Shown here piece after piece: positions 26,857 to 34,427 of a DNA stretch of 64,000 nucleotides; within the stretch, counting starts at the first letter, position 1, and every line of letters starts with the position of its first letter. The translations under genes were made by a program, and so were the position numbers. Origin of the DNA: an uncultured Porphyromonadaceae bacterium (GTDB taxonomy: Bacteria; Bacteroidota; Bacteroidia; Bacteroidales; Muribaculaceae); NCBI GenBank assembly GCA_900544305.1, contig UQUV01000008.1:36216-100215 (forward strand). Direction: 5' to 3'. The notes under the pieces were generated by a model. It had not been told where the DNA came from and did no database searches. It saw only the letters and a program-made list of their open reading frames with translations.

Positions 26857-28419
26857 ATGGAGAACAACAACTACGAAAATAGAAGAAACAAACCCATCCA
26901 TAAATCGCAGTTCGGCGAAGGTGGCAAACTGCTTCCGCAGGACAAGGAGCTGGAAGAAGCGGTGCTCGGCGCACTGATGCTCGAAAAGGATGCCTACTCC
27001 ATTGTGTGCGACATCCTGAAGCCGGAATCGTTCTACGACCCTGCCAACCAGAAGATTTTCGAAGCCATCCGCCAGCTGGGTATGCAGCAGCAGCCTATCG
27101 ACATGCTGACCGTCACACAGCAACTGCGTGTTGACGGCACACTTAACGATGTGGGCGGCCCGATGCACATTTCGGAGCTGACCAGCAACGTGGCTTCGGC
27201 TGCACACATTGAATACCACGCCCGTATCATTGCCCAAAAATATCTTGCACGGCAGCTCATTTCGTTCTGTGCCCACATACAGGAAAAGGCATTCGACGAA
27301 TCCTACGATGTCGACGACCTTTTGCAGGAGGCCGAAGGCAAGCTGTTTGAAATTTCACAGGGCAACCTGAAGAAAGACTTCACGCAAATCGACCCAGTCA
27401 TCAACAACGCCATCGAGCAGATTGAAGCCGCCGCAAAACGGGAAAACGGTTTGAGCGGTATCGAAACCGGATTCCACAACCTCGACAAACTGACTTCGGG
27501 ATGGCAGAATTCCGACCTTATCATCATCGCCGCACGTCCGGCCATGGGTAAGACGGCGTTCGTGCTGTCCATGGCAAAGAACATGGCCGTGGACTACAAC
27601 ACTCCTGTTGCCATCTTCTCGCTTGAAATGTCCAACCTGCAGCTGGTCAACCGTCTGGTTTCCAACGTTTGCGAAATCGAAAGTGAAAAAATCAAGAGCG
27701 GCCGTCTGCAACAGCAGGAATGGGAACAGCTCCATTCACGCGTGCGCAAACTTTACGGCACACCGCTGTATATCGACGATACCCCGAGCCTTTCCATCTT
27801 CGAGCTCCGTACGAAAGCACGCCGACTCGTAAGGGAACACAACGTGAAAATCATCATCATCGACTACCTCCAGCTGATGAACGCCAGCGGCATGAAGTTC
27901 GGCAGCCGCGAACAGGAAGTAAGTATGATTTCCCGCTCGCTCAAGCAATTGGCCAAGGAGCTGAACATTCCAATCATTGCCCTGTCGCAGTTGAGCCGTA
28001 AGGTGGAAGACCGCAACGACAACAACAAGCGTCCGCAGCTGTCCGACCTCCGTGAATCGGGAGCCATCGAGCAGGACGCCGACATCGTCTGCTTCATCCA
28101 CCGTCCGGAATACTACACACGCTCAAGCGAAGACGCCAGCGGACGTTCCATCAAGGGACTTGCCGAATTTATCGTGGCCAAGCACCGTAGCGGTTCGGTC
28201 GACGATGTAGAAATGCGCTTTATCGGCAAATACGCCAAGTTCCAGAACTGGGACGACAACTATAGCTTCGTGCAGGAAACCGTCGACTCCAAGCTCAACG
28301 CTTCCAGCCTTGACAATGGCGACAGCTTCTCCCTGCCGCAAAGCGGAGGCATCAACCTCGACTCGTTCGGCAACGGCAACAACCAGATTAACCCGAACGC
28401 AGGCTTCCTTTCTGACTGA
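26857..28419 (+). CDS. dnaB: Replicative DNA helicase DnaB
   Basis: 520-aa hexameric helicase that unwinds DNA at the replication fork. The N-terminal domain (about 25-130) has the family start PQDKELEEAVLGALMLE; the RecA-like C-terminal domain has Walker A ARPAMGKT (226-233), Walker B in IIIIDYLQLM and the DnaB segment QLSRKVEDRNDNNKRPQLSDLRESGAIEQDAD. A Ser/Asn-rich tail of about 40 residues follows the core. The start is chosen from the -7 box at 26834 and because the earlier in-frame residues are not DnaB-like. No intein is present. Confidence 0.96.
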   Translation: MENNNYENRRNKPIHKSQFGEGGKLLPQDKELEEAVLGALMLEKDAYSIVCDILKPESFYDPANQKIFEAIRQLGMQQQPIDMLTVTQQLRVDGTLNDVGGPMHISELTSNVASAAHIEYHARIIAQKYLARQLISFCAHIQEKAFDESYDVDDLLQEAEGKLFEISQGNLKKDFTQIDPVINNAIEQIEAAAKRENGLSGIETGFHNLDKLTSGWQNSDLIIIAARPAMGKTAFVLSMAKNMAVDYNTPVAIFSLEMSNLQLVNRLVSNVCEIESEKIKSGRLQQQEWEQLHSRVRKLYGTPLYIDDTPSLSIFELRTKARRLVREHNVKIIIIDYLQLMNASGMKFGSREQEVSMISRSLKQLAKELNIPIIALSQLSRKVEDRNDNNKRPQLSDLRESGAIEQDADIVCFIHRPEYYTRSSEDASGRSIKGLAEFIVAKHRSGSVDDVEMRFIGKYAKFQNWDDNYSFVQETVDSKLNASSLDNGDSFSLPQSGGINLDSFGNGNNQINPNAGFLSD

Positions 28420-28443
28420 GAAATCAGTACGACAATACAGTAA

Positions 28444-28485
28444 AAAGCCCTCACCTGCCGCCATTTGCGACAACGTGAGGGCTTT
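28444..28485 (+). terminator. Terminator after dnaB
   Basis: Perfect 11-bp stem AAAGCCCTCAC (28444-28454) / GTGAGGGCTTT (28475-28485), with a T run a few bases later. Confidence 0.8.
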
Positions 28486-28595
28486 CACTATTTTTTCATC
28501 TGACATTTAACCCAAATCAGCCATTCGACATTATGGTGGATTTCGGAGAACCAACCAAACAGACTACCGTTTGGCGGTCCAATAACCGTTTTGGG

Positions 28596-28847
28596 TTACA
28601 ACGGACAATGCCCCGGACAAGTCTGGCAAGCCGAAGGCGGACAGACAACGACCGTATCAGCCTTAACCGTATCCGTTTTCACCACTTCCTGCACGGGTTC
28701 TTTGACAGAAGAGTGCCCCGTATGCTCAAAACCGAAAGACACGGTTTTTCCGCTGTTTCCGTAAATGGCATTCAACAACAGAGGAGTGCCAAACAGCACA
28801 GCCCCCAAAAACAAGACACTATATACGAATCGTTTTAAATCTTTCAT
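28596..28847 (-). CDS. Small single-span membrane protein, unknown
   Basis: 83-aa protein with one hydrophobic segment (about 9-29: a signal anchor or uncleaved signal peptide), then a polar region and a Cys-rich end (CPPSACQTCPGHCPL, four cysteines). It is not recognised. It lies 41 bases after radC in the same direction and is probably the last gene of the glycosyltransferase-radC unit. An A-rich leader precedes the ATG. The short length makes this call less certain, but signal-like start, sensible composition and operon position support it. Confidence 0.55.
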   Translation of the reverse strand: MKDLKRFVYSVLFLGAVLFGTPLLLNAIYGNSGKTVSFGFEHTGHSSVKEPVQEVVKTDTVKADTVVVCPPSACQTCPGHCPL

Positions 28848-28888
28848 TTTTCAAACCTTTTAATTAACAATCCTCCACTATTACCCTG

Positions 28889-29608
28889 TCACAACCGGCC
28901 TTCACCGGCATAGCTGTAATAGCCGCTGTCGCCAACAATAATGTGGTCGACCACATCTATATCCAACAGTTTCGCCGCCGCTTTCAGCTTTTCCGTCTGT
29001 CGGTCGTCCTGCGTGCTGGGACGAAGGGCACTGGAAGGATGATTGTGCACCAGAATCATCGCCGTTGCAAGGCACTCGACGGCGTGCTTTAAAATTATCT
29101 TTACATCGACAATTGTCGAGGCTACACCTCCCACACTGACCTGCTTTTTCGTAATGACACGCTTGGAATTGTTCAGGAAAATTACCCAAAATTCCTCATG
29201 GTCAAGTCCGGCAAGCTGATAGCGCATCAGTTCATAAGCCTTGTCAGGCGTATTAACGAGCGGAGCCTGTATGATTTCCTCCTCACGGAAACGCTTTCCC
29301 AACTCAATGGCGGCAAGCAGGGTTATCGCCTTTGCCTCGCCGATACCGCGAAACGACTTGACGAGATTCCTTACCGAACGGCGCGACAGTTCCGACAGGC
29401 GGTTGCCCGATTCGCGAAGAATGCGCTGCGACAAATCGACCACCGATTCCCCGCGGGTTCCGCTCCCCAACAGAATGGCAATAAGTTCGGCCGTAGAAAG
29501 TGCGCTCATGCCGTGGGCAAGAGCCTTTTCACGCGGACGGTCCTCTTTAAGGATGTCGGCTATTCGGCGCGTGTATTCGTTAATGCCATTGTTGTCGGTC
29601 GGTTCCAT
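28889..29608 (-). CDS. radC: RadC/JAB-domain protein
   Basis: 239-aa RadC family protein. The N-terminal helix-hairpin-helix-like region contains LVKSFRGIGEAKAITLLAA (about 82-100). The C-terminal JAB/MPN metalloprotease-like domain has its zinc ligands in HNHPSSALRPSTQDD: H188, H190 and D201, with E138 or E139 as the acid. The original link to DNA repair in E. coli was withdrawn for some alleles, so the role remains open. It starts 9 bases after the glycosyltransferase stop and is probably co-transcribed with it. Confidence 0.92.
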   Translation of the reverse strand: MEPTDNNGINEYTRRIADILKEDRPREKALAHGMSALSTAELIAILLGSGTRGESVVDLSQRILRESGNRLSELSRRSVRNLVKSFRGIGEAKAITLLAAIELGKRFREEEIIQAPLVNTPDKAYELMRYQLAGLDHEEFWVIFLNNSKRVITKKQVSVGGVASTIVDVKIILKHAVECLATAMILVHNHPSSALRPSTQDDRQTEKLKAAAKLLDIDVVDHIIVGDSGYYSYAGEGRL

Positions 29609-29617
29609 ACAGCCAGA

Positions 29618-30616
29618 TTATTTTCCACGGCGGATTTCCACCTCTTCCTTTTCATTTCGGCCGTGCCGCAACAAAATTTTCCAGAAGTAAGCCTTCAGGA
29701 AACCGATGCCGTAGCCTCCCAGCTGCACGACACTGGTGACAATCGACATCAGCGATATTTTCAGATTCTTCGTTGAGAACAGCGCACAGACAAACACGGC
29801 AAGCAGATAGAACACCAGCGGCGTAATGAACCACCACGACCACAACAGCGACAGCAATATCATCGCCGTACAGCCCATAACGAACACAGCCGGCAGCCAG
29901 TGAACCAGTTTCAGCGAATCGGGATACAGTATATAGAGCGTGATACGCGACATTCCGAACACATAAATCTGACGGCAGAACAGACGCAGATTGACACGGC
30001 GCTTGTGATAGACAAAAGCATCACGAATCAGGGAAATCGAGAAACCTGCCTGACGGATGCGGGTACTCATGTCGATGTCTTCGGAAAACATTTCACGGAA
30101 ACCGCCCACCTTTTCCCAAACACGACGTGAAAATCCCATATTAAATGTGCGGGGTACAAATTTCTCCAACTGCACCTTTCCGCCACGGATACCGCCGGTG
30201 GTCAGAAATGAGGTCATCGAATAGTTGATGGCTTTCTGAATGTCGGAGAAAGAACTGTGAGCCGCATCCGGCCCCCCGAAACAGTCGGTATAGTTGGCTT
30301 TCAAAGCAGCTTTCAGCGTTGCTATGTAGTGTTCCGGAATCACACAGTCGGAGTCAAAGAACAGAAAATATTCTCCCGAGGCGCGCTCCATGCCATAGTT
30401 ACGGGCAATGCTGCGGCCTTCGTTTCCCTTATAAAAATACTTGACATCGACCTGCGACTCAAATTCTCTGACGGCAGGTTCGCAACGCTCCGTCGAACCG
30501 TCCTCCACTAAAACTGTTTCAAAATCCTTGTCAGTCTGCTTCGACAAACTTTCCAGCAGGTCCCTCACCTCACCGAGGCGATTGTAAACCGGTACGATGA
30601 TTGAAAAATATGGCAT
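29618..30616 (-). CDS. Family 2 glycosyltransferase, membrane-bound
   Basis: 332-aa GT-A fold transferase. The sugar-nucleotide binding motif is VEDGS (37-41) after the typical SIIVPVYNRL start; the metal-binding DSD is at 88-90 in FLFFDSDCVIP; the region around MFSEDIDMSTRIRQAGF (about 188-204) supplies the catalytic ED. Two membrane segments lie near the C-terminus (about 240-285), and the protein ends in a charged tail. It probably adds a sugar to a lipid-linked or surface glycan; the acceptor is unknown. A -7 box TAGCTTTG (complement of 30701-30708) lies about 85 bases upstream. Confidence 0.88.
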   Translation of the reverse strand: MPYFSIIVPVYNRLGEVRDLLESLSKQTDKDFETVLVEDGSTERCEPAVREFESQVDVKYFYKGNEGRSIARNYGMERASGEYFLFFDSDCVIPEHYIATLKAALKANYTDCFGGPDAAHSSFSDIQKAINYSMTSFLTTGGIRGGKVQLEKFVPRTFNMGFSRRVWEKVGGFREMFSEDIDMSTRIRQAGFSISLIRDAFVYHKRRVNLRLFCRQIYVFGMSRITLYILYPDSLKLVHWLPAVFVMGCTAMILLSLLWSWWFITPLVFYLLAVFVCALFSTKNLKISLMSIVTSVVQLGGYGIGFLKAYFWKILLRHGRNEKEEVEIRRGK

Positions 30617-30708
30617 CTGTATGGCTTCGTTTTGTTTTCTATTGCTTTAACCCCCAAATGGCCAGCTGCAATCATGCTACGACCACCTGCAGGGCTTTTA
30701 CAAAGCTA

Positions 30709-30764
30709 CGAAAAAAAATTGGCATAACACCCGATTCAGCGAATCAAAAATGTCATGCCAATTT
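30709..30764 (-). terminator. Long double hairpin with T tract
   Basis: Outer arms AAATTGGCAT (30716-30725) and ATGCCAATTT (30755-30764) enclose an inner stem GATTC/GAATC (30733-30745). On the minus strand a run of eight T follows. It lies downstream of the candidate small RNA and upstream of the glycosyltransferase promoter box, so it may be a second terminator or part of another small transcript. Confidence 0.6.
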
Positions 30765-30769
30765 ACCGT

Positions 30770-30836
30770 AAAAAAAAATTGATTGTCTCCCGACAACCAA
30801 TCTTAATTAACCTTAAATCTAATACCATGAAAAACA
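30770..30836 (-). ncRNA. Candidate intergenic small RNA of about 65 nt
   Basis: On the minus strand a full promoter (30842-30871) is followed by an unstructured, U- and A-rich segment of about 35 nt and then a stem ATTGGTTGTC / GACAATCAAT (complement of 30778-30801; one mismatch, GGGA loop) that runs directly into nine T. This is the layout of a stand-alone small RNA with its own terminator. No reading frame of useful length lies inside. It could instead be a leader that is terminated before the glycosyltransferase gene. Confidence 0.55.
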
Positions 30837-30841
30837 CATTG

Positions 30842-30871
30842 CAAAGGTAGGTATAATTTCTCATTCCGCAA
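30842..30871 (-). promoter_or_regulatory. Promoter of the candidate small RNA
   Basis: Minus strand TTG (30869-30871), 19-nt spacer, TACCTTTG (30842-30849). Confidence 0.65.
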
Positions 30872-30981
30872 GCGTTTTTCAAAAAATATTCTCGATATTA
30901 CATCTTTTTAACAATAATATAAAATTATGTTTTAAAACATACTGTTCGGTTTCAGCCCTTCAACCAATTGCCATCAACAGG

Positions 30982-32244
30982 CTAAATGCCTGAATATATG
31001 ATATTATAGCCAATCAGACGGTCATAACGCTCGCCTCGCTTACGGTTGTAGACAAGCACCTGATATTCGTTGACGGTCTGATAATAGTTGCCCTCTATTT
31101 CGTCGGTCCGGCCCACCCGGCTTCCGTCGGGCACCCACAGATACTGATAGTTGTAGGCTCCCTGCTTCAGCATCATGCTTGCCTCATAACAGCCCGTCTG
31201 ACTGTTGTAGTGAAGCTGATTGGCCACTTCAAAATTATGCTGCGTAAACTCTCCGTCCACATAAAGCTTTCCTCCCGACAACTGCGGAGACTGGAGCGCA
31301 AAATGCACCACCATGTAGTCAGCTCCCGTTTCCGAATCATATACGTCGCTGCCACGGACCGTAAAACGCCCGTACTGCGTGCGGTCATAAATATAGTCGA
31401 GGAAGGAACGCGGACGGTCGGTCTTCAGCGTTGCGTGATAATAAGGCTCATGGAAGGAATATTGCTCAATTCCCATACCGTTATAATTTGTAGTCACCAT
31501 TTCAAAACGGCGGAATTCGTTGGCAGCCGGAAAAATCAGATTTCGGTCATGCTCAAAAAAAGCCGTTTTCCCCGACACCCGCAACGGACGGCTGACAGCC
31601 GCCACATTGTCATGGCGCGAATTCTGCACGATACGAACCTTCAAATCCCCATAGATATTTTCAACAGGATAGTCGAGCACATCGACCGCAACCGACAGCT
31701 GCTGATGCTTGTCGTTGTAGTCCAAATCAGTCCGCGAAGTAACCTCCGACTCCACTTTTACCTGATTTTCCACCACCGAAAAACGCACCTGAAGGCAAAC
31801 GCGGTCAGGATTGTATTCCGGATATACTTTCAGCAGATAGTTTCCCGAAAGTTTGAACTGCATGTCCGCATTCGGAACAGTTATCTTATAGTTCACATAA
31901 TTGGCCAGCGTAGCCTGCGAATAGTCATAGGTATCGACCTGCGCCTCGTTGAAACCGTCCACATACTCCGACTCCACCAGCTGTGAAGGCTGCCAGTCGG
32001 CATCACAATGAACCAACGAATAACGCAGATACTGCATTTCAGCCGACAGTTCGTCGAACGATATGACCACCTGATCGGTACCGCCCAGCTCTATCACCGG
32101 CGGAGCATAATAGTTGCCCGCCACATACGCACGCAGCGACTTGAAATTCGAGTCGAATACACGGGTACGCGTGTCCGTCTGTTGGGCAAATGCCGCTGAC
32201 GACACAACGGCAAGCATACATAATATTGTTTTTATCCGTAACAT
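30982..32244 (-). CDS. Type IX secretion plug protein family (DUF5103)
   Basis: 420-aa exported protein (signal peptide 1-20, ends in FAQQTD). It matches the DUF5103 family, whose Flavobacterium member was identified as the plug protein that closes the SprA translocon of the type IX secretion system. Visible family-like blocks include an N-terminal beta domain with IELGGTDQVVISFDEL, YLRYSLVHCDADWQPSQL and YDYSQATLANYVNYKITVPN, and a C-terminal part ending in YQVLVYNRKRGERYDRLIGY. DUF5103 genes also occur in Bacteroidales that lack a full type IX system, so function here is uncertain. It follows ung after 20 bases. Confidence 0.8.
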   Translation of the reverse strand: MLRIKTILCMLAVVSSAAFAQQTDTRTRVFDSNFKSLRAYVAGNYYAPPVIELGGTDQVVISFDELSAEMQYLRYSLVHCDADWQPSQLVESEYVDGFNEAQVDTYDYSQATLANYVNYKITVPNADMQFKLSGNYLLKVYPEYNPDRVCLQVRFSVVENQVKVESEVTSRTDLDYNDKHQQLSVAVDVLDYPVENIYGDLKVRIVQNSRHDNVAAVSRPLRVSGKTAFFEHDRNLIFPAANEFRRFEMVTTNYNGMGIEQYSFHEPYYHATLKTDRPRSFLDYIYDRTQYGRFTVRGSDVYDSETGADYMVVHFALQSPQLSGGKLYVDGEFTQHNFEVANQLHYNSQTGCYEASMMLKQGAYNYQYLWVPDGSRVGRTDEIEGNYYQTVNEYQVLVYNRKRGERYDRLIGYNIIYSGI

Positions 32245-32264
32245 GTTTCCTGCTGTTCAAATGG

Positions 32265-32927
32265 TTACCACACTATCGGAGTTTTTCCGTGCGCCGTCAG
32301 ATATTCGTTGGCGCGCGAAAAATGATGATTGCCGAAAAATCCGCGATGTGCCGACAATGGCGACGGGTGCGGCGATGTCAGCACCAAATGCCGCGTACGG
32401 TCGATGAAAGCCCCCTTCTTGATGGCATACGCCCCCCAAAGAAGGAACACGAGGTGCTCGCGTTCACGCGCCAGATGCGCGATAACGGCATCGGTAAATG
32501 TTTCCCAACCGCGGCCCTGATGCGATCCGGCCATGTGGGCACGCACCGTAAGCGTTGCGTTCAGCAGCAGTACGCCCTGATGCGCCCAGCGCGACAAGTC
32601 GCCGCTTTGCGGTATTTCTGTTCCTATGTCACTCTTGATTTCCTTGAAAATATTGAGCAGCGACGGCGGAAAAGCCACTCCGTTGTTCACCGAAAAGCAC
32701 AGTCCGTTCGCCTGATTTACGTCATGATACGGGTCCTGTCCCAGAATCACCACCTTCACATCGTTAAACGGTGTGGCGTCGAACGCCGCAAATATCTGTC
32801 GGCCCGGAGGAAATATCTGTGCAGTGCGGTATTCCTCATGCACGAATTTCGTCAGATTCGAAAAATAGTCCTTTTCAAACTCCTCGGCAAGCACCGCTTT
32901 CCAGCTCGGTTCAATCTTTACATCCAT
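32265..32927 (-). CDS. ung: Uracil-DNA glycosylase (family 1)
   Basis: 220-aa base-excision repair enzyme removing uracil from DNA. The water-activating loop GQDPYH is at 63-68 (D65), followed by FSVNNGVAFPPSL; the DNA-intercalating loop HPSPLSA with the catalytic His lies near residue 190. WAHQGVLLLN (about 114-123) is also diagnostic. Full-length. It is the first gene of a unit with the plug-type gene. Its promoter overlaps the divergent tRNA promoter. Confidence 0.96.
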   Translation of the reverse strand: MDVKIEPSWKAVLAEEFEKDYFSNLTKFVHEEYRTAQIFPPGRQIFAAFDATPFNDVKVVILGQDPYHDVNQANGLCFSVNNGVAFPPSLLNIFKEIKSDIGTEIPQSGDLSRWAHQGVLLLNATLTVRAHMAGSHQGRGWETFTDAVIAHLAREREHLVFLLWGAYAIKKGAFIDRTRHLVLTSPHPSPLSAHRGFFGNHHFSRANEYLTAHGKTPIVW

Positions 32928-32947
32928 AAAATTATTCTATCATGTTA

Positions 32948-32980
32948 TTTTGCAAAACTAACAAATCTTTATTACTTTTG
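32948..32980. promoter_or_regulatory. Overlapping divergent promoters of ung and tRNA-Arg
   Basis: Plus strand: TTTTG (32948-32952), 20 nt, TACTTTTG (32973-32980) for the tRNA gene. Minus strand: -7 box TAGTTTTG (complement of 32953-32960) for ung, with a TTG about 21 nt further upstream. The ung -7 box abuts the tRNA -33 box within the palindrome TTTTGCAAAA. Confidence 0.65.
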
Positions 32981-32999
32981 CCAACGCATTTTGAAAAAA

Positions 33000-33071
33000 G
33001 CACCCATAGTTCAATGGATAGAATATCGGATTCCGGTTCCGACGATTGGGGTTCGACTCCCCATGGGTGTA
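33000..33071 (+). tRNA. tRNA-Arg, anticodon CCG
   Basis: A full cloverleaf can be folded by eye: acceptor arms GCACCCA (33000-33006) and TGGGTGT (33064-33070) with a G-U closing pair; D arm GTTC/GAAT; anticodon arms TCGGA (33026-33030) and TCCGA (33038-33042) around loop TTCCGGT, anticodon CCG at 33033-33035; T arm TGGGG/CCCCA with loop TTCGACT. The discriminator base is A (33071). CCA is not encoded. It reads CGG codons. Confidence 0.93.
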
Positions 33072-33080
33072 CGAAGAAAA

Positions 33081-33116
33081 AAACGCTAACAACTTGTGAT
33101 AAGGTTGTTAGCGTTT
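33081..33116 (+). terminator. Terminator of the tRNA-Arg gene
   Basis: Perfect 13-bp stem AAACGCTAACAAC (33081-33093) / GTTGTTAGCGTTT (33104-33116). Confidence 0.82.
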
Positions 33117-33262
33117 CTCGTTTAGATTTCAACACTCAACAATATTTCAATACGCATTTTTATCCATTTCAGTCTTTTCTATGGAAAAACAGAACACTTA
33201 TTTCACCATTTCGCTCTGTCAGCATTGAAATTAAATTTCCAATTTTGCAAAAAACAAATTCA

Positions 33263-34240
33263 ATGGATAAGAATAATACAACACATTTGATAGAAATTGA
33301 TTTTGACAACATTGACAACTTACCACTTTTTGAACCGGGAAACAATCTGCAAAGAAAGGAAGACATCGTTTATATTGACAATCTGAACTATAATTCCCAA
33401 CAGATATTTCCCAACGTCATAAAAGTAAAAAAGATGTTCTGCCTTCTTATCTGCGAAACAGGCATGTGCCGATTCACAGCAAACGAACAATTTTTCAATT
33501 TAAAAAGTGGAGATATGTTCCATTGTCTTCCCAATTGCGTTTTCGACAATTGCCACATGTCCGAAGACTTTTCGGGAAAAATACTCGGACTTTCCGAATC
33601 TCTGACCAAGGAGTTGCTGATAGCGAATCTTGGAATCCTCGATATTGCCCTTGCCATTAAAAGCCATCCTGTCATTTCATTGAGTCCCAATGAAAAAAGA
33701 ATCATCGACAGCTACTGTCAACTGCTGACAATGCTTTTAAGCCGTGACAACTCACAAAGAGTCGAATATGAAGAAACCATACTTCACGCTTTTTTACAGT
33801 CGGTTATCTATGAATTCTTTTCCCTGACAAGAGACAGGATAAAGCAAGACACACAAAGCCAATTCCAAGGCCTGAAACAAAGCGAAATCACGCTGAAAAA
33901 ATTCATGTCTCTTCTTATTAATGATGGAGGGCGCAACCGTTCCGTAACCTATTACGCAGAACAGCTGTTCATTTCACCGAAATATCTGTCATCACTCATG
34001 AAGAAGTCAACGGGACGGACGGCATTGGATATCATTCGTGAAGTTACGGTAAAGAATATAAAGCAGGACCTTTTGTATTCCGAAAAATCCATCAAGGAAA
34101 TTGCCAACGAATACGATTTTCCCAACATTTCGTTTTTCGGAAAATTTTTCAAGCAACAAATGGGCATTTCCCCACGACAATACAGAAACCAAAACAAAAA
34201 ACAAATATCAACTGACACAAACCCTAAACTTGATTTATAG
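33263..34240 (+). CDS. AraC-family transcriptional regulator
   Basis: 325-aa regulator. The C-terminal part (about 218-318) holds the two helix-turn-helix motifs of AraC/XylS proteins: YYAEQLFISPKYLSSLMKK and SIKEIANEYDFPNISFFGKFFKQ, followed by GISPRQYRNQ. The N-terminal half (about 1-190) looks like a cupin-type ligand-binding domain (CRFTANEQFFNLKSGDMFHCLPN). The start is ATG 33263; the in-frame extension to 32942 runs through the tRNA gene and cannot be coding. No operon partner; its target and ligand are unknown. A terminator follows. Confidence 0.88.
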   Translation: MDKNNTTHLIEIDFDNIDNLPLFEPGNNLQRKEDIVYIDNLNYNSQQIFPNVIKVKKMFCLLICETGMCRFTANEQFFNLKSGDMFHCLPNCVFDNCHMSEDFSGKILGLSESLTKELLIANLGILDIALAIKSHPVISLSPNEKRIIDSYCQLLTMLLSRDNSQRVEYEETILHAFLQSVIYEFFSLTRDRIKQDTQSQFQGLKQSEITLKKFMSLLINDGGRNRSVTYYAEQLFISPKYLSSLMKKSTGRTALDIIREVTVKNIKQDLLYSEKSIKEIANEYDFPNISFFGKFFKQQMGISPRQYRNQNKKQISTDTNPKLDL

Positions 34241-34276
34241 CGACCGAGAATCTAATGCCTACTTGTGAATACGGAT

Positions 34277-34316
34277 GCGGAAGAACCCTACTTAGAATTC
34301 TTCCGCTTATTTTTTC
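34277..34316 (+). terminator. Terminator after the AraC-family gene
   Basis: Stem GCGGAAGAA (34277-34285) / TTCTTCCGC (34298-34306) followed by TTATTTTTT. Confidence 0.82.
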
Positions 34317-34364
34317 CCTTTAACTGACGGAACAGAGCTGGCAGTTCCCTCAACTTTAACAGAA

Positions 34365-34407
34365 AAAGCGGAAAAGCAATCCGACGGGGAACTGCATTTT
34401 CCGCTTT
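34365..34407 (-). terminator. Terminator of the thioredoxin-like lipoprotein gene
   Basis: Arms AAAGCGGAAAAGCA (34365-34378) and TGCATTTTCCGCTTT (34393-34407) pair with one bulge. On the minus strand the stem is followed by TTTTTCT. Confidence 0.7.
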
Positions 34408-34427
34408 CTGTATTAAGTTGAACTAAA

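Noticed and set aside
30827..30850. Seven-codon plus-strand frame (MKNTLQR) in the small-RNA region
   Set aside because: Too short to support, no plus-strand promoter seen; its bases are better explained as the start and -7 box of the minus-strand transcript.
32190..33089. 299-codon plus-strand frame
   Set aside because: Runs antisense through ung and into the tRNA gene; no domain.
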